The notes under the pieces: generated by a model
Databases searched by the model: none
What the model saw: the letters and a program-made list of their open reading frames with translations, nothing else
Told to the model about the DNA's origin: nothing
From: Bos javanicus
Taxonomy: Eukaryota > Chordata > Mammalia > Artiodactyla > Bovidae
Assembly: GCF_032452875.1 (NCBI RefSeq)
Contig: NC_083884.1
Coordinates: 20,229,501 to 20,293,500, forward strand
Length of the DNA stretch: 64,000 nt
Direction: 5' to 3'
Shown here: piece after piece, positions 32,993 through 45,232 of the stretch
How positions within the stretch are numbered: position 1 is the first letter of the stretch
How the letters are laid out: the number at the start of each line of letters is the position of its first letter
Program-made: the position numbers and the translations under genes

Positions 32993-35900
32993 TCAGTTCA
33001 GTTCAGTTGCTCTGTTGTGTCTGACTCTTTGCGACCCCACGGACTGCAGCACATCAGGCCTCCCTGTCCATCACAAACAACCGGAGCTTGCTCAAACTCA
33101 CGCCAACCGAGTCGGTGATACCATCCATCCAACCATCTCATCCTCTGTCGTCTCCTTCTCCTCCTGCTCTTAATCTTTCCCAGCATCAGGGCCTTTTCCA
33201 ATGAGTCAGTTCTTTGCCTCAGGTGGACAAAGTATTGGAGTTTTAGCTTCAACATCAGTCCTTCCAATGAACACCCAGGACTGGTCTCCTTTAGGATGGA
33301 CTGGTTGGATCTCCTTGCAGTCCAAGGGACTCTCAAGAGTCTTCTCCAACACTACAATTCAAAAGCATCAATTCTTCTGCGCTCAGCTTTTTTTATAGTC
33401 CAACTCTCACATCCATATATGACTACTGGAAAAACCATAGCCTTGACCAGATGGACCTTTGTTGACAAAGTGATAGCTCTGCTTTTTAATATGCTGTCTA
33501 GGTTGGTCATAACTTTGCTTCCAAGGAGTTAGTTCACTTCAGTCACTCAGTTGTGTCTGACTCTTTGCGACCCCATGAACTGCAGCACTCCAGGCCTCCC
33601 TGTCCATCACTAACTCCCAGAGTTTATCCAAACTCATGTCCATCGAGTTGGTGATGTGAGCCAGCCATCTAATCTTCTGTTGTCTCCTTCTCCTCCTGCC
33701 CCCAATCCTTCCCAGCATCAAGGTCTTTTCCAATGAGTCAACTCTTTGCATGAGGTGGCCAAAATATTGGAGTTTCACCTTCAACATCAGTCCTTCCAAT
33801 GAACACCCAGGACTGATCTCCTTTAGGATGGACTGGTTGGATCTCCTTGCAGTCAAAGGGATTCTCAAGAGTCTTCTCCAACACCACAGTTCAAAAGCAT
33901 CAATTCTTCCATGCTCAGCTTTCTTCACAGTCCCAACTTTCACATCCATACATGACCACTGGAAAAAGCATAGCCTTGACTAGACAGACCTTTGTTGGCA
34001 AAGTAATGTCTCTGCTTTTGAATATACTATCTGGGTTGGTCATAACTTTCCTTCCAAGGAGTAAGCATCTTTTAATTTCATGGCTGCAATCACCATCTGC
34101 AGTGACTTTGGAGCCCCCCAAAATAAAGTCAGCCACTGTTTCTACTGTTTCCCCATCTATTTCCCATAAAGTGATGGGACCAGATGCCATGATCTTAGTT
34201 TTCTGAATGTTGAGCTTAAGCCAACTTTTTAACTCTCTTCTTTCACTTTCATCAAGAGGCTCTTTAGTTCTTCTTCACTTTCTGCCATAAAGGTGGTGTC
34301 ATCTGCATATCTGAGGTTATTGATAGTTCTCCCATCCATCTTGATTCCAGCTTGTGCTTCCTCCAGCCCAGCGTTTCTCATCATGTACTCTGCATAGAAG
34401 TTAAATAAGCAAGGTGACAATATACAGCCCTGACGTACTCCTTTTCCTATTTGGAACCAGTCTGTTATTCCATGTCCAGTTCTAACTGTTGCTTCCTGAC
34501 CCATATACAGGTTTCTCAAGAGACAGGTCAGGTAGTCTGGTATTCCCATCTTTTTCAGAACTTTCCACAGTTTATTGTGATCCACACAGTCAAAGGTTTG
34601 GCATAGTCAGTAAAACAGAAATAGATGTTTTTCTGGAACTCTCTTGCTTTTTCGATGATCCAGTGGATGTTGGCCATTTGATCTCTGGTTCCTCTGCCTT
34701 TTCTAAAACCAGCTTGAACATCTGGAAGTTCACGGTCCAAGGAGTATGCATCTTTTAATCATCTCTTAGGATTTGAAATATCTCAGCTGGGATTTTATCA
34801 CCTCCACTAGCTTTGTTCATATGGTGTTTCCTAAGGCCCACTTGACTTCACACTCCAGAATGTCTGGCTCTTGGGGGGTGGGGGTTGGTCACACCATCAT
34901 GGTCATCTGGATATTTAAGATCTTGGGAATGGTTTTGATCACTGCCTTCTGTACAGTTTTACAAACCTCTGTCCATAGTTTTAAGGCACTCTGTCTATCA
35001 GATCTAATCCCTTCAGTCTATTTGTCACTTTCTCTGTATAATCATAAGGGGTTTGATTTAGGTCATACCTGAATGGTCTGGTGGTTTTCCCTACTTTTTT
35101 CAATTTAAGTTCTTCTGTGTGTTCTTGCCACCTCTTCTTAATCTCCTCTGCTTCTGTTACATTGATACAATTTCTGTCTTTTATTGTGCCCATCTTTGCA
35201 TGAAATGTTTCCTTCGTATCTCTGATTTTCTTGAAGAAATCTCTAGTCTGTCCCATTCTATTGTTTTCCTCTATTTCTTTACATTGATCACTTAGGAAAG
35301 CTTTCTTAACTCTCCTTGCTATTCTTTGGAACTCTGCATTCAGATGGATATATCTTTCCTTTTATCCTTTGCCTTTTACTTCTCTTCTCAGCTATTTGTA
35401 AGGTCTCCTCAGACAACCATTTTTCCTTTTTACCTTTCTTCTTCTTGCGAATGGTTTTGACCACTGCCTCCTGTACAATTTTATGAACCTCTGTCATAGT
35501 TTTAAGGCACTCTATGTATCAGATCCAGTCCCTTGAATCTATTTGTACTTCCACTGTATAATCATAAGGGATTTGATTTAGGTCATACCTGAATGGTCTA
35601 GTGGTTTTCCCTACTGTTTTCAGTTTAAGTCAGAATTTTGCAATAAGGATTTCATGATCTGAGCCACAGTCAACTCCTGGTCTTGTTTTGCTGACTATAT
35701 AGAGCTTCTCCATCTTCAGCTGCAAAGAATATAATCAATCTGATCTTGGTGTTGACCATCTGATGATGTTCATGTGTAGAGTAATTTCTTATGCTGTTGG
35801 AAGATGGTGCTTGCTCTGACTAGTGCTTCTCTAGGAAAAACTTGATTAGCATTTGTCCTGTTTCATTTTGTACTCTGAGGCCAAACTTGGCTGTTACTCC

Positions 35901-36354
35901 AGGTATCTCTTGATTTCCTCTTTTTGCATTCCAGCCCCCAATTATGAAAAGGACATCTTTTTTTTGGTGTTGGTTCTAGAAGGTCTTGTAGGTCTTCATA
36001 GAACTGTTCAACTTCGACTTCTTCAGCATTAGTGGTTGGGGCATAGACTTCGATTACTCTGATATTGAATGGTTTGCCTTGGAAGTGAACAGAGATCCTT
36101 CTATCATTTTTGAGATTGCACCCAAGTACTGCGTTTTAGACTCTTTTGTTGAATATGAGGGCCACTGCATTTCTTCTAAGGGATTCCTGCCCACAGTAGT
36201 AGATAAAATGGTCAGCTGAGTTAAATCCACCCATTCCAGTCCACTAAACCATCACCATCTAAAATGGTGATGTTCCCTTTTGCTGTCTTCTGTTTGACCA
36301 CTTCCAGTTTACCTTGATTCATGGACCTGACATTCTAGGTTCCTATGCAATATT
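32993..36354 (-). mobile_element. BovB LINE copy A, antisense, split by copy B and internally deleted
   Basis: 32993-33529 is the 3' end of a BovB. The copy resumes at 34737 after another BovB (copy B) that carries a TSD of copy-A sequence. Right of it, copy A reads CCAAGGAGTATGCATCTTTT and then jumps at about 34760 from the region after RT to the region before RT, so roughly 1 kb including the RT core is deleted. From 34760 to 36354 it holds the RT-endonuclease linker (minus-strand 34981-35256, TRDFFKKIRDTKETFHAKMG) and the endonuclease region, close to the 5' end of the element. It is coding-dead. Confidence 0.9.
33530..34736 (-). mobile_element. BovB LINE copy B, antisense, inserted in copy A
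   Basis: 5'-truncated BovB whose ends are marked by CCAAGGAGT at 33521-33529 and 34737-34745, a 9-base duplication belonging to copy A. It encodes RT palm motif B and YADD (minus-strand 34229-34585, GKGVRQGCILSPCLFN and NLRYADDTTF), the thumb (33915-34190) and the C-terminal region (33539-33949). Frameshifts separate these pieces. Confidence 0.94.
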
Positions 36355-36858
36355 GCATATATATATGAATTTTAGTAATACTCTGTAAAGGGGATCCTAG
36401 AAAATAATTTTTCTGATGAATTTCAGATGCTGTAGTGAAAAGTTAAGATATTCTGAAGACTTGAGTTCAGATAACACACATCTACATCGTATGTATTAAT
36501 ACATGACTTTTCACACTCCCCCAAATAAGATGATATTAGAAACCTTATCTAGGACAAAATCTTTTTGTATGATGTAGTCCTAGATCTTGCCTGGAAAGAA
36601 ATGAACTTTTATGATAAAAAGCTTAAACAAATATGTAATGAATTATAGTGGGAATAAAACTTATTTTAGGAAACTACTCACCTAATTGATTCTTAGTTGA
36701 TTCTGAAACAGACTAAATATCTTTTAAAATGCATTCATTTCTTTTTGCATGTAGTTTAACAATGACTACTGAATAATTTTTCTGTTTTTCCTGACACCAA
36801 AAAAGTGAATCTTTGAATTGGTCTGTCAGTATTTTTTTCATTTCTTTTTTCATTTATA
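36355..36858. other. Single-copy stretch
   Basis: AT-rich with no gene recognised. A short TA run lies at about 36355-36366. Confidence 0.4.
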
Positions 36859-37731
36859 GAGCAGCATAGCAAAATGGAGAATCAGTTACAGAGGTTTCTC
36901 ATATTGCCCTGCCCCCAAAAAAGCATAGCCTCTCTTATTATCAATAACCACCACCAGAGTGGTACATCTGGTGTGATCAGTGAACCCATACTGACACACC
37001 CTTACCCCATCATAGTTTACTTTAGGCTTCACTCTTGGTGTTATACATCTGGATTTCGACAAATGTATAACGATATATATTCATCTTTAAAGTACAATGA
37101 AGAGGGTTTTCACTGTACTAAAAACTCTTCTGATCTTCCTGTTCATCCCTTGCAGTACCTTCAGCCCCTGGCCAGCACTGATCTTTTTACTGTCTCCATA
37201 GTTTTGCTTTTTCCAGAATGTCATGTTGTTGGAACCATATATTATATAGCTTTTTCAAACTAACTTCTATTTAGTAATATACATTTAACTTTCCTCTATA
37301 TTGATGAAGTTTCATGGCTTGATAGCTCATTTCTTTTTAGCACTGAGTAACATTACATTGTTTGAATATCCGATGGCTCATTTATCCGTTCATATATTGT
37401 AGGACATCTTGATTGCTTCCAAGTTTTGGCAGTTATGAATAAAAGTACTGTAAACATCCACATACAGGTTTTATTTTGTGGGGGGTATTGGGGAATCATA
37501 AGTTTTCTACTTCTTTGGGTAAATACTGAAGAGTGATTACTGGACCAAATGATAAGAGTATGATTAGTTTTGTAAGAAACTGCTGAACTGTCTTCCAAAG
37601 TAGCTGTACTATTTACATTTCCACAATTAATGAATTGAGAGTTCCTAAAGTCCACATACTCACCAGCATTTGATGTTAGTGTTCCAGATTTTGGCCATTC
37701 TTATAGGTGTTTAGTGGTATCTCATAGTTGT

Positions 37732-37946
37732 CTGGGCTTCCTTGGTGGCTCAGATGGTAAAGAATCTGCCTGTAATACAGGAGAATAGGGTTCAATCCCT
37801 GGGTTGGGAAGATCTGCTGGAGAAGGGAATGGCTACCCACTCCAGTATTCTTGCCTGAAAAATCCCATGGACAGAGGAGCCTGATGGGCTACAGTCAGTG
37901 GGGTCACAAAACATTCAGACACAACTGAGCAATTAACACTTTCTTT
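37732..37946 (+). mobile_element. Bov-tA SINE, sense, in old L1
   Basis: GGGCTTCCTTGGTGGCTCAG through CACAACTGAGCAATTAACAC. The target-site duplication is CATAGTTGT (37723-37731) against CATACTTGT (37947-37955). Confidence 0.9.
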
Positions 37947-37970
37947 CATACTTGTTTCAGTCTGCATTTC

Positions 37971-38150
37971 GCTAGTGGTAAAGAATCTGCCTGCCAATAG
38001 GAGACACAAGAGACCTGAGAAGATCCACTGGAGAAGGAAATGGCTACCCACTCCAGTATTCTCAACTGGTAAGACCCCATGGACAAAGGAACCTGGAGGG
38101 CTACAGTCCTTGGTGTCGCAAAGAGTCAGACATGACTGAGTGGCTCACAT
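37971..38150 (+). mobile_element. Second Bov-tA SINE, sense, in the same L1
   Basis: CTAGTGGTAAAGAATCTGCC through GACATGACTGAGTGGCTCAC. Only about 15 bases of L1 separate it from the first SINE, a head-to-tail pair from independent insertions. It is missing the first bases of the tRNA-like head. Confidence 0.85.
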
Positions 38151-38650
38151 GTTCCCTTTCCCTGATGACATACCATGTTGAGCATCTTTTCATATGATTA
38201 CATGCCATCTGTATATTTCCTCTGGTGGTCTGTCTGTTAGGTCTTTGACTCATTTTTTTTTTTTTTTGGGTTGGTTGTTTTCCTATTGTTGAGTTTTGAG
38301 AGTTCTTTTAATATCATGGATAACAGTTCTTTATGAGATGTTTTTTGCAAAGATTTTCTTCCAGTCTGAGGTTTGTCTCTCATTTCTTAAGGTTGTCTTT
38401 CACAGAGCAAAAGCTAATACTACATTAATGCTAATGAAGTCCAATTGATCAATTTGTCATTCATGAATTGTGCCCTTTATATTGTATCTAAAAAGTTATT
38501 GCCATGCCTAAGGTCATCTAGGTTTTCTCTGATGTTATCTTCTAGGCATATTATAATTTTGCATTTTACATTTAGGGCTATGATCCATTTTGAGTGAAGT
38601 TTTGTGAAGGGTGTTATATATGTGTCTAGATTCATATTTTTGCATAGGGA

Positions 38651-39384
38651 TATAAAGAGCCTCCTGATGAAAGTGAAAGAGGAGAGTGAGGAAGCTGGCT
38701 TAAAACTCAACATTCAAAAACCAAAGAGCATGGCATCCAATTCTATCACTTCATGACAAATAGGCGGGAAAACAATGGAAACAGTGACATTTTCTTAGGC
38801 TCCAAAATCACTCCAGATGGTGAATGCCACCATGAAATTAAAAGACACTTGCTCCTTGGAGGAAAAGCTATGACCAAGCTAGACAGCATATTGAAAAGCA
38901 GAGATACTACTTTTCCGACAAAGGTCCATATAGTCAAAGCTATTGTTTTTCCAGTAGTCATATATGGATGTGAGCATTGGACAATACAAAAAGCTGAGCG
39001 CTGAAGAATTGATGTTTTTGAACTGTGGTGTTTGAGAAGCCTCTTGAGAGTCCCTTGGACTGCAAGGAGATCAAACTAGTCAATCCTAAAGGAAATCAAT
39101 CCTGAATATTCACTGGAAGGACTGATGCTGAAGCTCCAATACTTTGGTCATCTGATGCAAAGGGCTGACCCATTAGAAAAGATGCTGAGGATGGGAAAGA
39201 TTAAAGGCAGGAGGAAAAGGGGACGACAAAGGATGAGATGGTTGGATGGTATCACCGACTTGTTGGCCATGAGTTTGAGCAAGGTCTGGGAGTTGGTGAT
39301 GGACAGGGAAGCCTTGTGTGCTGCAATCCATGGGGTTACAAAGAGTTGGACGTGACTGAGTGACTGAACTGAATGGAACTGATA
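38651..39384 (+). mobile_element. BovB 3' end, sense
   Basis: Begins TATAAAGAGCCTCCTGATGA (just after motif C), runs through YGCEHWTIQKAE (38753-39004) and the LKLQYFGHLM/RWLDGITD region (39125-39355), and ends ACTGAACTGAATGG. Several frame breaks. A 6-base GATATA at both ends may be the TSD. Confidence 0.9.
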
Positions 39385-39392
39385 TAGTTGTT

Positions 39393-39602
39393 GGGCTTCC
39401 TTGGTGGCTCAGTGGTAAAAAATCCGCTGCCGTGCAGGAGACATGGGAGACATTCAATCCCTGGGTCACAAAGATCCCCTGGAGGAGGAAATGGCTACCT
39501 ACTCCAGTATTCTTGCCTGAAGAATCCCATGGACAGAGGAGCCTGGGGGGCTACAGTCCATAGGGTCGCAAAGAGTCAGAGACAACTGATGCTACTTAAC
39601 AC
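39393..39602 (+). mobile_element. Bov-tA SINE, sense
   Basis: GGGCTTCCTTGGTGGCTCAG through AGTCAGAGACAACTGATGCT. It sits immediately after the BovB tail. Confidence 0.9.
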
Positions 39603-39657
39603 GTCTGGCTTACTTCATTTAGTATGATAATCTCTAAGCCTATGTTTCTGCAAATAG

Positions 39658-39926
39658 CTGCTGCTGCTGCTAGGTCACTTCAGTCGTGTCCGACTCTGTG
39701 CGACCCCATAGACGGCAGCCCATGGAGGAGCCCAGGCGGATTCTCCAGGCAAGAACACTGGAGTGGGTTGCCATTTCCTTCTCCAATGCATGAAAGTGAA
39801 AAGTGAAAGTGAAGTCGCTCAGTCGTGTCCGACTCTGTGCGACCCCATGGACTGCAGCCTATTAGGCTCCTCCATCCATGGGATTTTCCAGGCAAGAGTA
39901 CTGGAGTGGGTGCCATTGCCTTCTCC
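39658..39926 (-). mobile_element. Bov-A2 SINE, antisense, in L1
   Basis: CTG-repeat tail (39658-39671), both Bov-A units, ending GCCATTGCCTTCTCC. The flanks look like a decayed TSD (CTGCAAATAG against CTACACATAG). Confidence 0.92.
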
Positions 39927-40474
39927 TGCTACACATAGCATTACTTCATTATTTTTTATGGCTGATTAATAGCCCATTGTATTTGTGTATATGTGTGTGT
40001 ATGTGTGTGTGTATATACACACTACATCTTATTATTCCTCAGTTGATGGGCATTTGCATTGTTTCCATGTCTTGGCTATTTTAAATAGTGCTACTGTGGA
40101 CATTAGGGTGCATGTATCTTTTTGAATTACAATTTTCTCTCTCTATATGCCCAGGATTGGTTTGCTGGGTCATATTGTAGCTCTGATTTTAGTTTTATAG
40201 GAATCTTCATACTGTTCTCCATAATAGCTGTACCATTTTACATTCCCACCAACAGTGCAGGAAAGTTCCCTTTTCTCCACACCCTCTCCAGCATTTATCA
40301 TCTGTAGACTTCTTTATAAGGACCATTCTGACTGGTGTGAGTTGGTACCTCATTGTATTTTTTATTTACTTTTCTCTAATTATTAATGATACTGAGCATC
40401 TTTTCATGTGCTTCTTAGTCATCTGTATGTCTTCTTTGGAGAAGTGTCTTATTTAGATCTTCTACCCATTTTTT

Positions 40475-41068
40475 ATTTTTCTGGGCTCCAAAATCCTGCA
40501 GATGGTGATGGCAGACATGAAATTAAAAGACGCTTACTCCTTGGAAGGAAAGTTATGACCAACCTAGATAGCATATTCAAAAGCAGAGACATTACTTTGC
40601 CAACAAAGGTCCGTCTAGTCAAGGCTATGGTTTTTCCAGTGGTCATGTATGGATGTGACAGTTGGACTGTGAAGAAAGCTGAGCACTGAAGAATTGATAC
40701 TTTTGAACTATGGTGTTGGAGAAGACTCTTCAGAGTCCCTTGGACTTCAAGGAGATCCAACCAGTCCATTCTAAAGGTGATGAGCCCTGGGATTTCTTTG
40801 GAAGGAATGATGCTAAAGCTGAAACTCCAGTACTTTGGCCACCTCATGTGAAGAGTTGACTCATTGGAAAAGACTCTGATGCTGGGAGGGATTGGGGGCA
40901 GGAGGAGAAGGGGATGACAGAGGATGAGATGGCTGGATGGCATCACTGACTCGATGGACGTGAGTCTGAGTGAACTCCGGGAGTTGGTGATGGACAGGGA
41001 GGCCTGGCGTGCTGCAATTCATGGGGTCGCAAAGAGTTGGACATGACTGAGCGACTGAACTGAACTGA
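40475..41068 (+). mobile_element. BovB 3' end, sense, in L1
   Basis: Begins ATTTTTCTGGGCTCCAAAAT and ends GACTGAGCGACTGAACTGAA. A perfect 11-base duplication ACCCATTTTTT (40464-40474 and 41069-41079) of L1 sequence flanks it. It contains the KVMTNLDSIFKSRDITLPTK and YGCDSWTVKKAE regions with later stops. Confidence 0.95.
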
Positions 41069-41566
41069 ACCCATTTTTTGATTGGGATTATTTGGTTTTG
41101 TTGATGTTGAGCTGTATAAGTTGTTTATATATTTTGGAGATTGATCTCTTGTTGGCTGCATTGTTTGCAAATGTTTTCTCCCATTCTGTAGGTTGTCTTT
41201 TTGTTTTGTTTATGATTTCCTTTACTGTCCAAAAGCTTTTAAGTTTGATTAGGTCCCATTTGTTTATTTTTGTTCTTATTCCTATTACTCTATGAGACAG
41301 ATCTGAAAAGATAATACTGTGATTTATGCCAAAGAGTGTCTTGTCTATGTTTTCCTCTAGGAGTTTTATAGTATCTGGTTTTACATTTAGGTCTTTAATC
41401 CATTTTGAGTTTATTTTTGTTCATGGTGTTGGGGACTGTTCTGATTTCATTCTTTTACATGCAGCTGTCCAGTTTCCCCAGCATTGCATACTGAAGAGAC
41501 TGTCTTTTCTCTACTATATATTCTTGCCTCCTTTGTCATAGATTAATTGACCATAGGTTTGTGTGG

Positions 41567-44500
41567 GTTTATTTATAAGCTTAAATACCTTTCTGCCTAC
41601 TTAAGTAAAACCAACAAATATTGTTTTTTTTACAAATATCTGACAAAAAATAATTTTAGGTAGATGGTTAAACTTTACAGTTCAGTTGAGTGTTTTTAAA
41701 AGGAAATGACATAAATATGTGTTTTGTAAATATTTTATGGAATAAAAATAGTACTTTTTATTGCAATTTTATATTATGTATTATAGAAATGCTACTTTAT
41801 TCAAACTTTCAATCAGAAATCTTTACCCTGAATTAAGTAAATTTTAGATGATATATTATTGTACTGTTATTAGCCAACTATTATGAAAGAAATCACAGAT
41901 GGATTACATTAAAAATTGAACATTAATTTGATCTGTTTAAGATATTTGAAATGTTTATTTCAAATTAACTCATAAACGTTTACAAGAAATCAGTAGTTGA
42001 CCTTGCCCGGTGACTTAAACTCTTATTTTAAGCCCAGAAATGGACACCTTTATGTAGCATGAGTTTGGAAATCACAGGGCACTCCAAGGCTCTTTGCTTT
42101 GGGGACCTTCAGGGCAATTACACTGGTTTGAAAAAATAATGAGCTCTCTATAAGGCTGACTACGAAAACTTATCTGTCATTCTGACATGTTAGAAGAAAT
42201 CTACTGGAAATGTTGGTGGCAAGAACATGAAATGGACTTGTTGAGATAAAAGATATCCAAAAGGAGATACATTTAAAGACATCCCATTAATCAAATTGAC
42301 AGTGGAAAAGCCCATATAGAGAGGAAAAAAAGTACAGATGTCTTACTAAACCATGGCTCATGAGTTTTTCCTTTTCCCCTTTTCATTCTCTATATTTTCC
42401 ATTAGAATGTTTATGAATATAGTCAGTTTCACATGAATGATTTAAAGCTTGACAGTCACATTACATAGCAATTTGTTTTAGAAGTATAAATATTTTTTAA
42501 AAATTCAGTGTTAATCTTGAGATTCAAATTTTTTCTAATCTAAGATGAAAATAGGATATAACAATGTTAGATGGGATATCTGAATGTTTCCACACATGTG
42601 GAATTCAAAGTGTTAATGAGCTACATGGTTTGCAAAGTGTCCTAACAAATGTGAATAAAAGTGCTGACTTTGACATTTGCAGTAACTAAAGTTTAAACAT
42701 GGTATAATTTTTAAAAGATCTTTAAAAACTTAAATTTTAAAAGTTTTATTTTAATATAATATAAACTATATAACTATATAAATATGTAATACAATTACAT
42801 ATAATAATTTAACAGGCATAACTCATGAAGTGTGAATGTTTTTTTTCCCCTATTATGACTTTAGATTTTGTAGTTCCAGTTCTTCCCATAACTAGATAAA
42901 AAGACTGCTTTGTCTTCTCTTGTGAATATTAATTATAAGAAAGTTCTTTGACCACTGGCTCACAGAAAAGTGATTCTATTGGGAACTTAATGTGTCTGAT
43001 CCAGAGCAATAGTGATACAAATTCAAATTCCATTTCAGTCTCCACTTTTTGAACCGAAGTCAAGCTGTAATGAGACAGAGCTGGCAAGATCAGGCTCTTC
43101 TAACTCTTTGTCAGTTCCAGTCTCTCTATTCATTTAGCCATGACTTCTGAGCCTTGAAAAGGAAGAGAAGGGCTGGTGATAGTCACACCTATCTGGCAGT
43201 GTGCTGGTATTATCCTTTTCTGAAGCTAGTAGACTCTCATCAGGTGGTTTCCTTTTTCTTAGGAAAATGTCTGCCATCCCCAGTTTCAGTGCATTGATCA
43301 AACATAGTTTTCAACCATAGTTTCACTATTTCCCTTGGTTCTTTAGTTGTTCTTCAGTGTTTGTGCATCCAGTATGAATTTCAGCTTATTTTTCCTAAGT
43401 TTTTTGTTTTTTTTTTTTTACTTTTGTCTGGTTATCTATCCTGAAATATCCAGCATAATCCAACAATCCAACACCAACCTTTTTTCTAATTAAGACCCAT
43501 ATTTGGTTCAAGAAAACATTAATTCTCTCTCCCAGCTAATTCTGGGAATGAGATTTTCCTAAAACTGTGGCTTATGTTCTGCTATGGCAAAGACCCTCAG
43601 CCAGCCCCTCTATTTACATTTCTAAAGAATGACAGAGACATTATTTTACTGATCATTTCACAAATAAAACAGGATGTTGACCAAGCTTTCTACTGACTAG
43701 ATTTGAACCTTTTCACTGGGCTTGTGTTCAAAAGTATAGTAAACTCTGTATTCTCCTTTGGGAATGGTGACACTCAAAGCAAAATTCTTTTCAAAAATCC
43801 TCTTTGAATTTCAACCTTACTTTCTGATAACTTTTACACCAGAAGTGTGTGGTTAACCAAGAATACATGACTGATTGTCTTGCAACATTTTTGCATATAG
43901 ACACATAGATGTGTCTGTTCCTTATGCTAGGACATTTCAAAGATCAGGTTCCTCTATGTTGGAATATTTGCCAATATTCATATAGTCTAACTCTATCTGG
44001 TCTAAGTATGTCTCTCTGGAAAAATTTAAAGCCTAGAGATTATAGTGTGCTCTGCTACTTCACTAGTTATTTTTTTCTTGCAAAACCAACTTCTATATTT
44101 TTACTAGCTAGGTGGGTATATCGTTTGCAAAGGAGTTGGAAACAGTAAAGTCCCTGTGCATTGTGTTATTGGAACTGGTTGTGCTTAACTGGCTTATCTG
44201 AGATGAAAAACATCCCTTCTTGTAGACAGTGGCTGTAGAGACTGTAAAATGTGACAGAGTAGCTCAAAGAGCCACTTTTCCTGCCTCAGATAGGGGACTA
44301 CAGTGTTATTTTATAGCCTGGGATTAAGCTGGGTGGCTCCAGTGTTTAGATGCCTTGGAGTAAGCACAGTAACCAGGGAATACAGAAGCCCAGGAGCCTG
44401 TGGTGACTGCTCCGTTATCATAAGGACTGTAAGGGGTGGTACTCAGCTGCTATAGGCCTCAAACAAGCAAGTATTTCTAAAGAGAAGTAGATATGTCACA

Positions 44501-45218
44501 ACAGGCAATCATGGGTAATTGGGGCTACAGTTAGCCAGTGAAAAGGAGGCTAGATTTTGCAGAGTCTGGAAATTTCCCTGAATAATACTGAATTATGGTT
44601 GAAAAATGGTAGATGACACATTTACAAAGATGAGTTACCATAGCTATTGTTGCAGACTTTTCTGATAATATTAAAGGGACACATAAACTGAGTTGAACTG
44701 AATCTTACCAGCTCATGAAAAAAAATCCTGAAATTGTTTGACTATTTCTGGGGGGCAAAGACTCAGATACACCAGTTGGTTGAACAAAAATCCAGACTTC
44801 ATAGAATGACGTTGACAAAAAATAAGCTAGAACAAATCTAATATCTAGTGTACACAATCTCAACTCCCTCGGGGAGTTGAGCTATCCAGATTTCTAAACT
44901 TACTAGATACCAGAGCTAAGGTGGCTGTGGTTCTACTGTTCATTTTTGAATTCGCTTGCTATTTTTTATGTCAATGTTATAAAAATTGATGATATCCAAG
45001 TGTATGAATGTGTGTTATTGTTAACTAGATAAATTCATTTACACCCCCGTTGTTGAATTCTGTAATGAGTTACATGTATGTTTAAGAAAGGCTTGAGAGC
45101 CTAAAACTTGCCAGGATTGTACAAGGGAGACATTATTCTCATGCTAAGCAATGAACAAAAATTTTGTCTTTTCATATAAGATTTAAAATAGTTGGGGTTA
45201 ATATGCAGTGGTATCTTT
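41567..45218. other. Mostly single-copy AT-rich region
   Basis: About 3.6 kb with no young retrotransposon and no gene I recognise. The frame at 43909-44148 has no domain. A poly(T) run lies at about 43409-43420. A 10-base perfect hairpin with a 3-base loop lies at 44859-44881. It forms the left flank of the CHMP4B retrocopy. Confidence 0.45.
44859..44881. repeat. Perfect 10-base hairpin
   Basis: CTCAACTCCC (44859-44868), loop TCG, GGGAGTTGAG (44872-44881). GC-richer than its surroundings, with no T-run after it. Confidence 0.7.
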
Positions 45219-45232
45219 TGATTTAAAAACCC

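Larger units (their letters stand above)
36860..38648 (-). mobile_element. Ancient L1 3' end, antisense, split by two Bov-tA
   Basis: Reading leftward it covers the end of ORF2 and a long 3' UTR typical of old mammalian L1M-type elements. Landmarks on the plus strand are CACCAGAGTGGTACATCTGG, GATCTTTTTACTGTCTCCAT, TTCATGGCTTGATAGCTCAT and GATCCATTTTGAGTGAAG. Segments are 36860-37731, 37956-37970 and 38151-38648. The 129-codon frame at 36874-37263 is only the antisense of the 3' UTR. A poly(T) run lies at about 38252-38267. Confidence 0.85.
39604..41566 (-). mobile_element. L1 ORF2/3' fragment, antisense, split by Bov-A2 and BovB
   Basis: Segments 39604-39657, 39927-40474 and 41069-41566 read as the C-terminal third of L1 ORF2 in reverse. 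Plus-strand landmarks are TCTGGCTTACTTCATTTAGT, CATACTGTTCTCCATAATAG, GCTGTACCATTTTACATTCC and GGTCTTTAATCCATTTTGAG. It covers the same part of L1 as the older fragment at 36860-38648 but is less decayed, so it is a separate insertion. A TG/TA microsatellite lies at 39984-40018. Confidence 0.88.

Noticed and set aside
36874..37263. 129-codon open frame as a small protein gene
   Set aside because: The DNA reads as the reverse complement of an ancient L1 3' UTR, with landmarks continuing directly into L1 ORF2.
44690..44705. Possible BovB tail (GAGTTGAACTGAATC)
   Set aside because: Only a dozen bases resemble the tail and no BovB sequence precedes it; probably chance.
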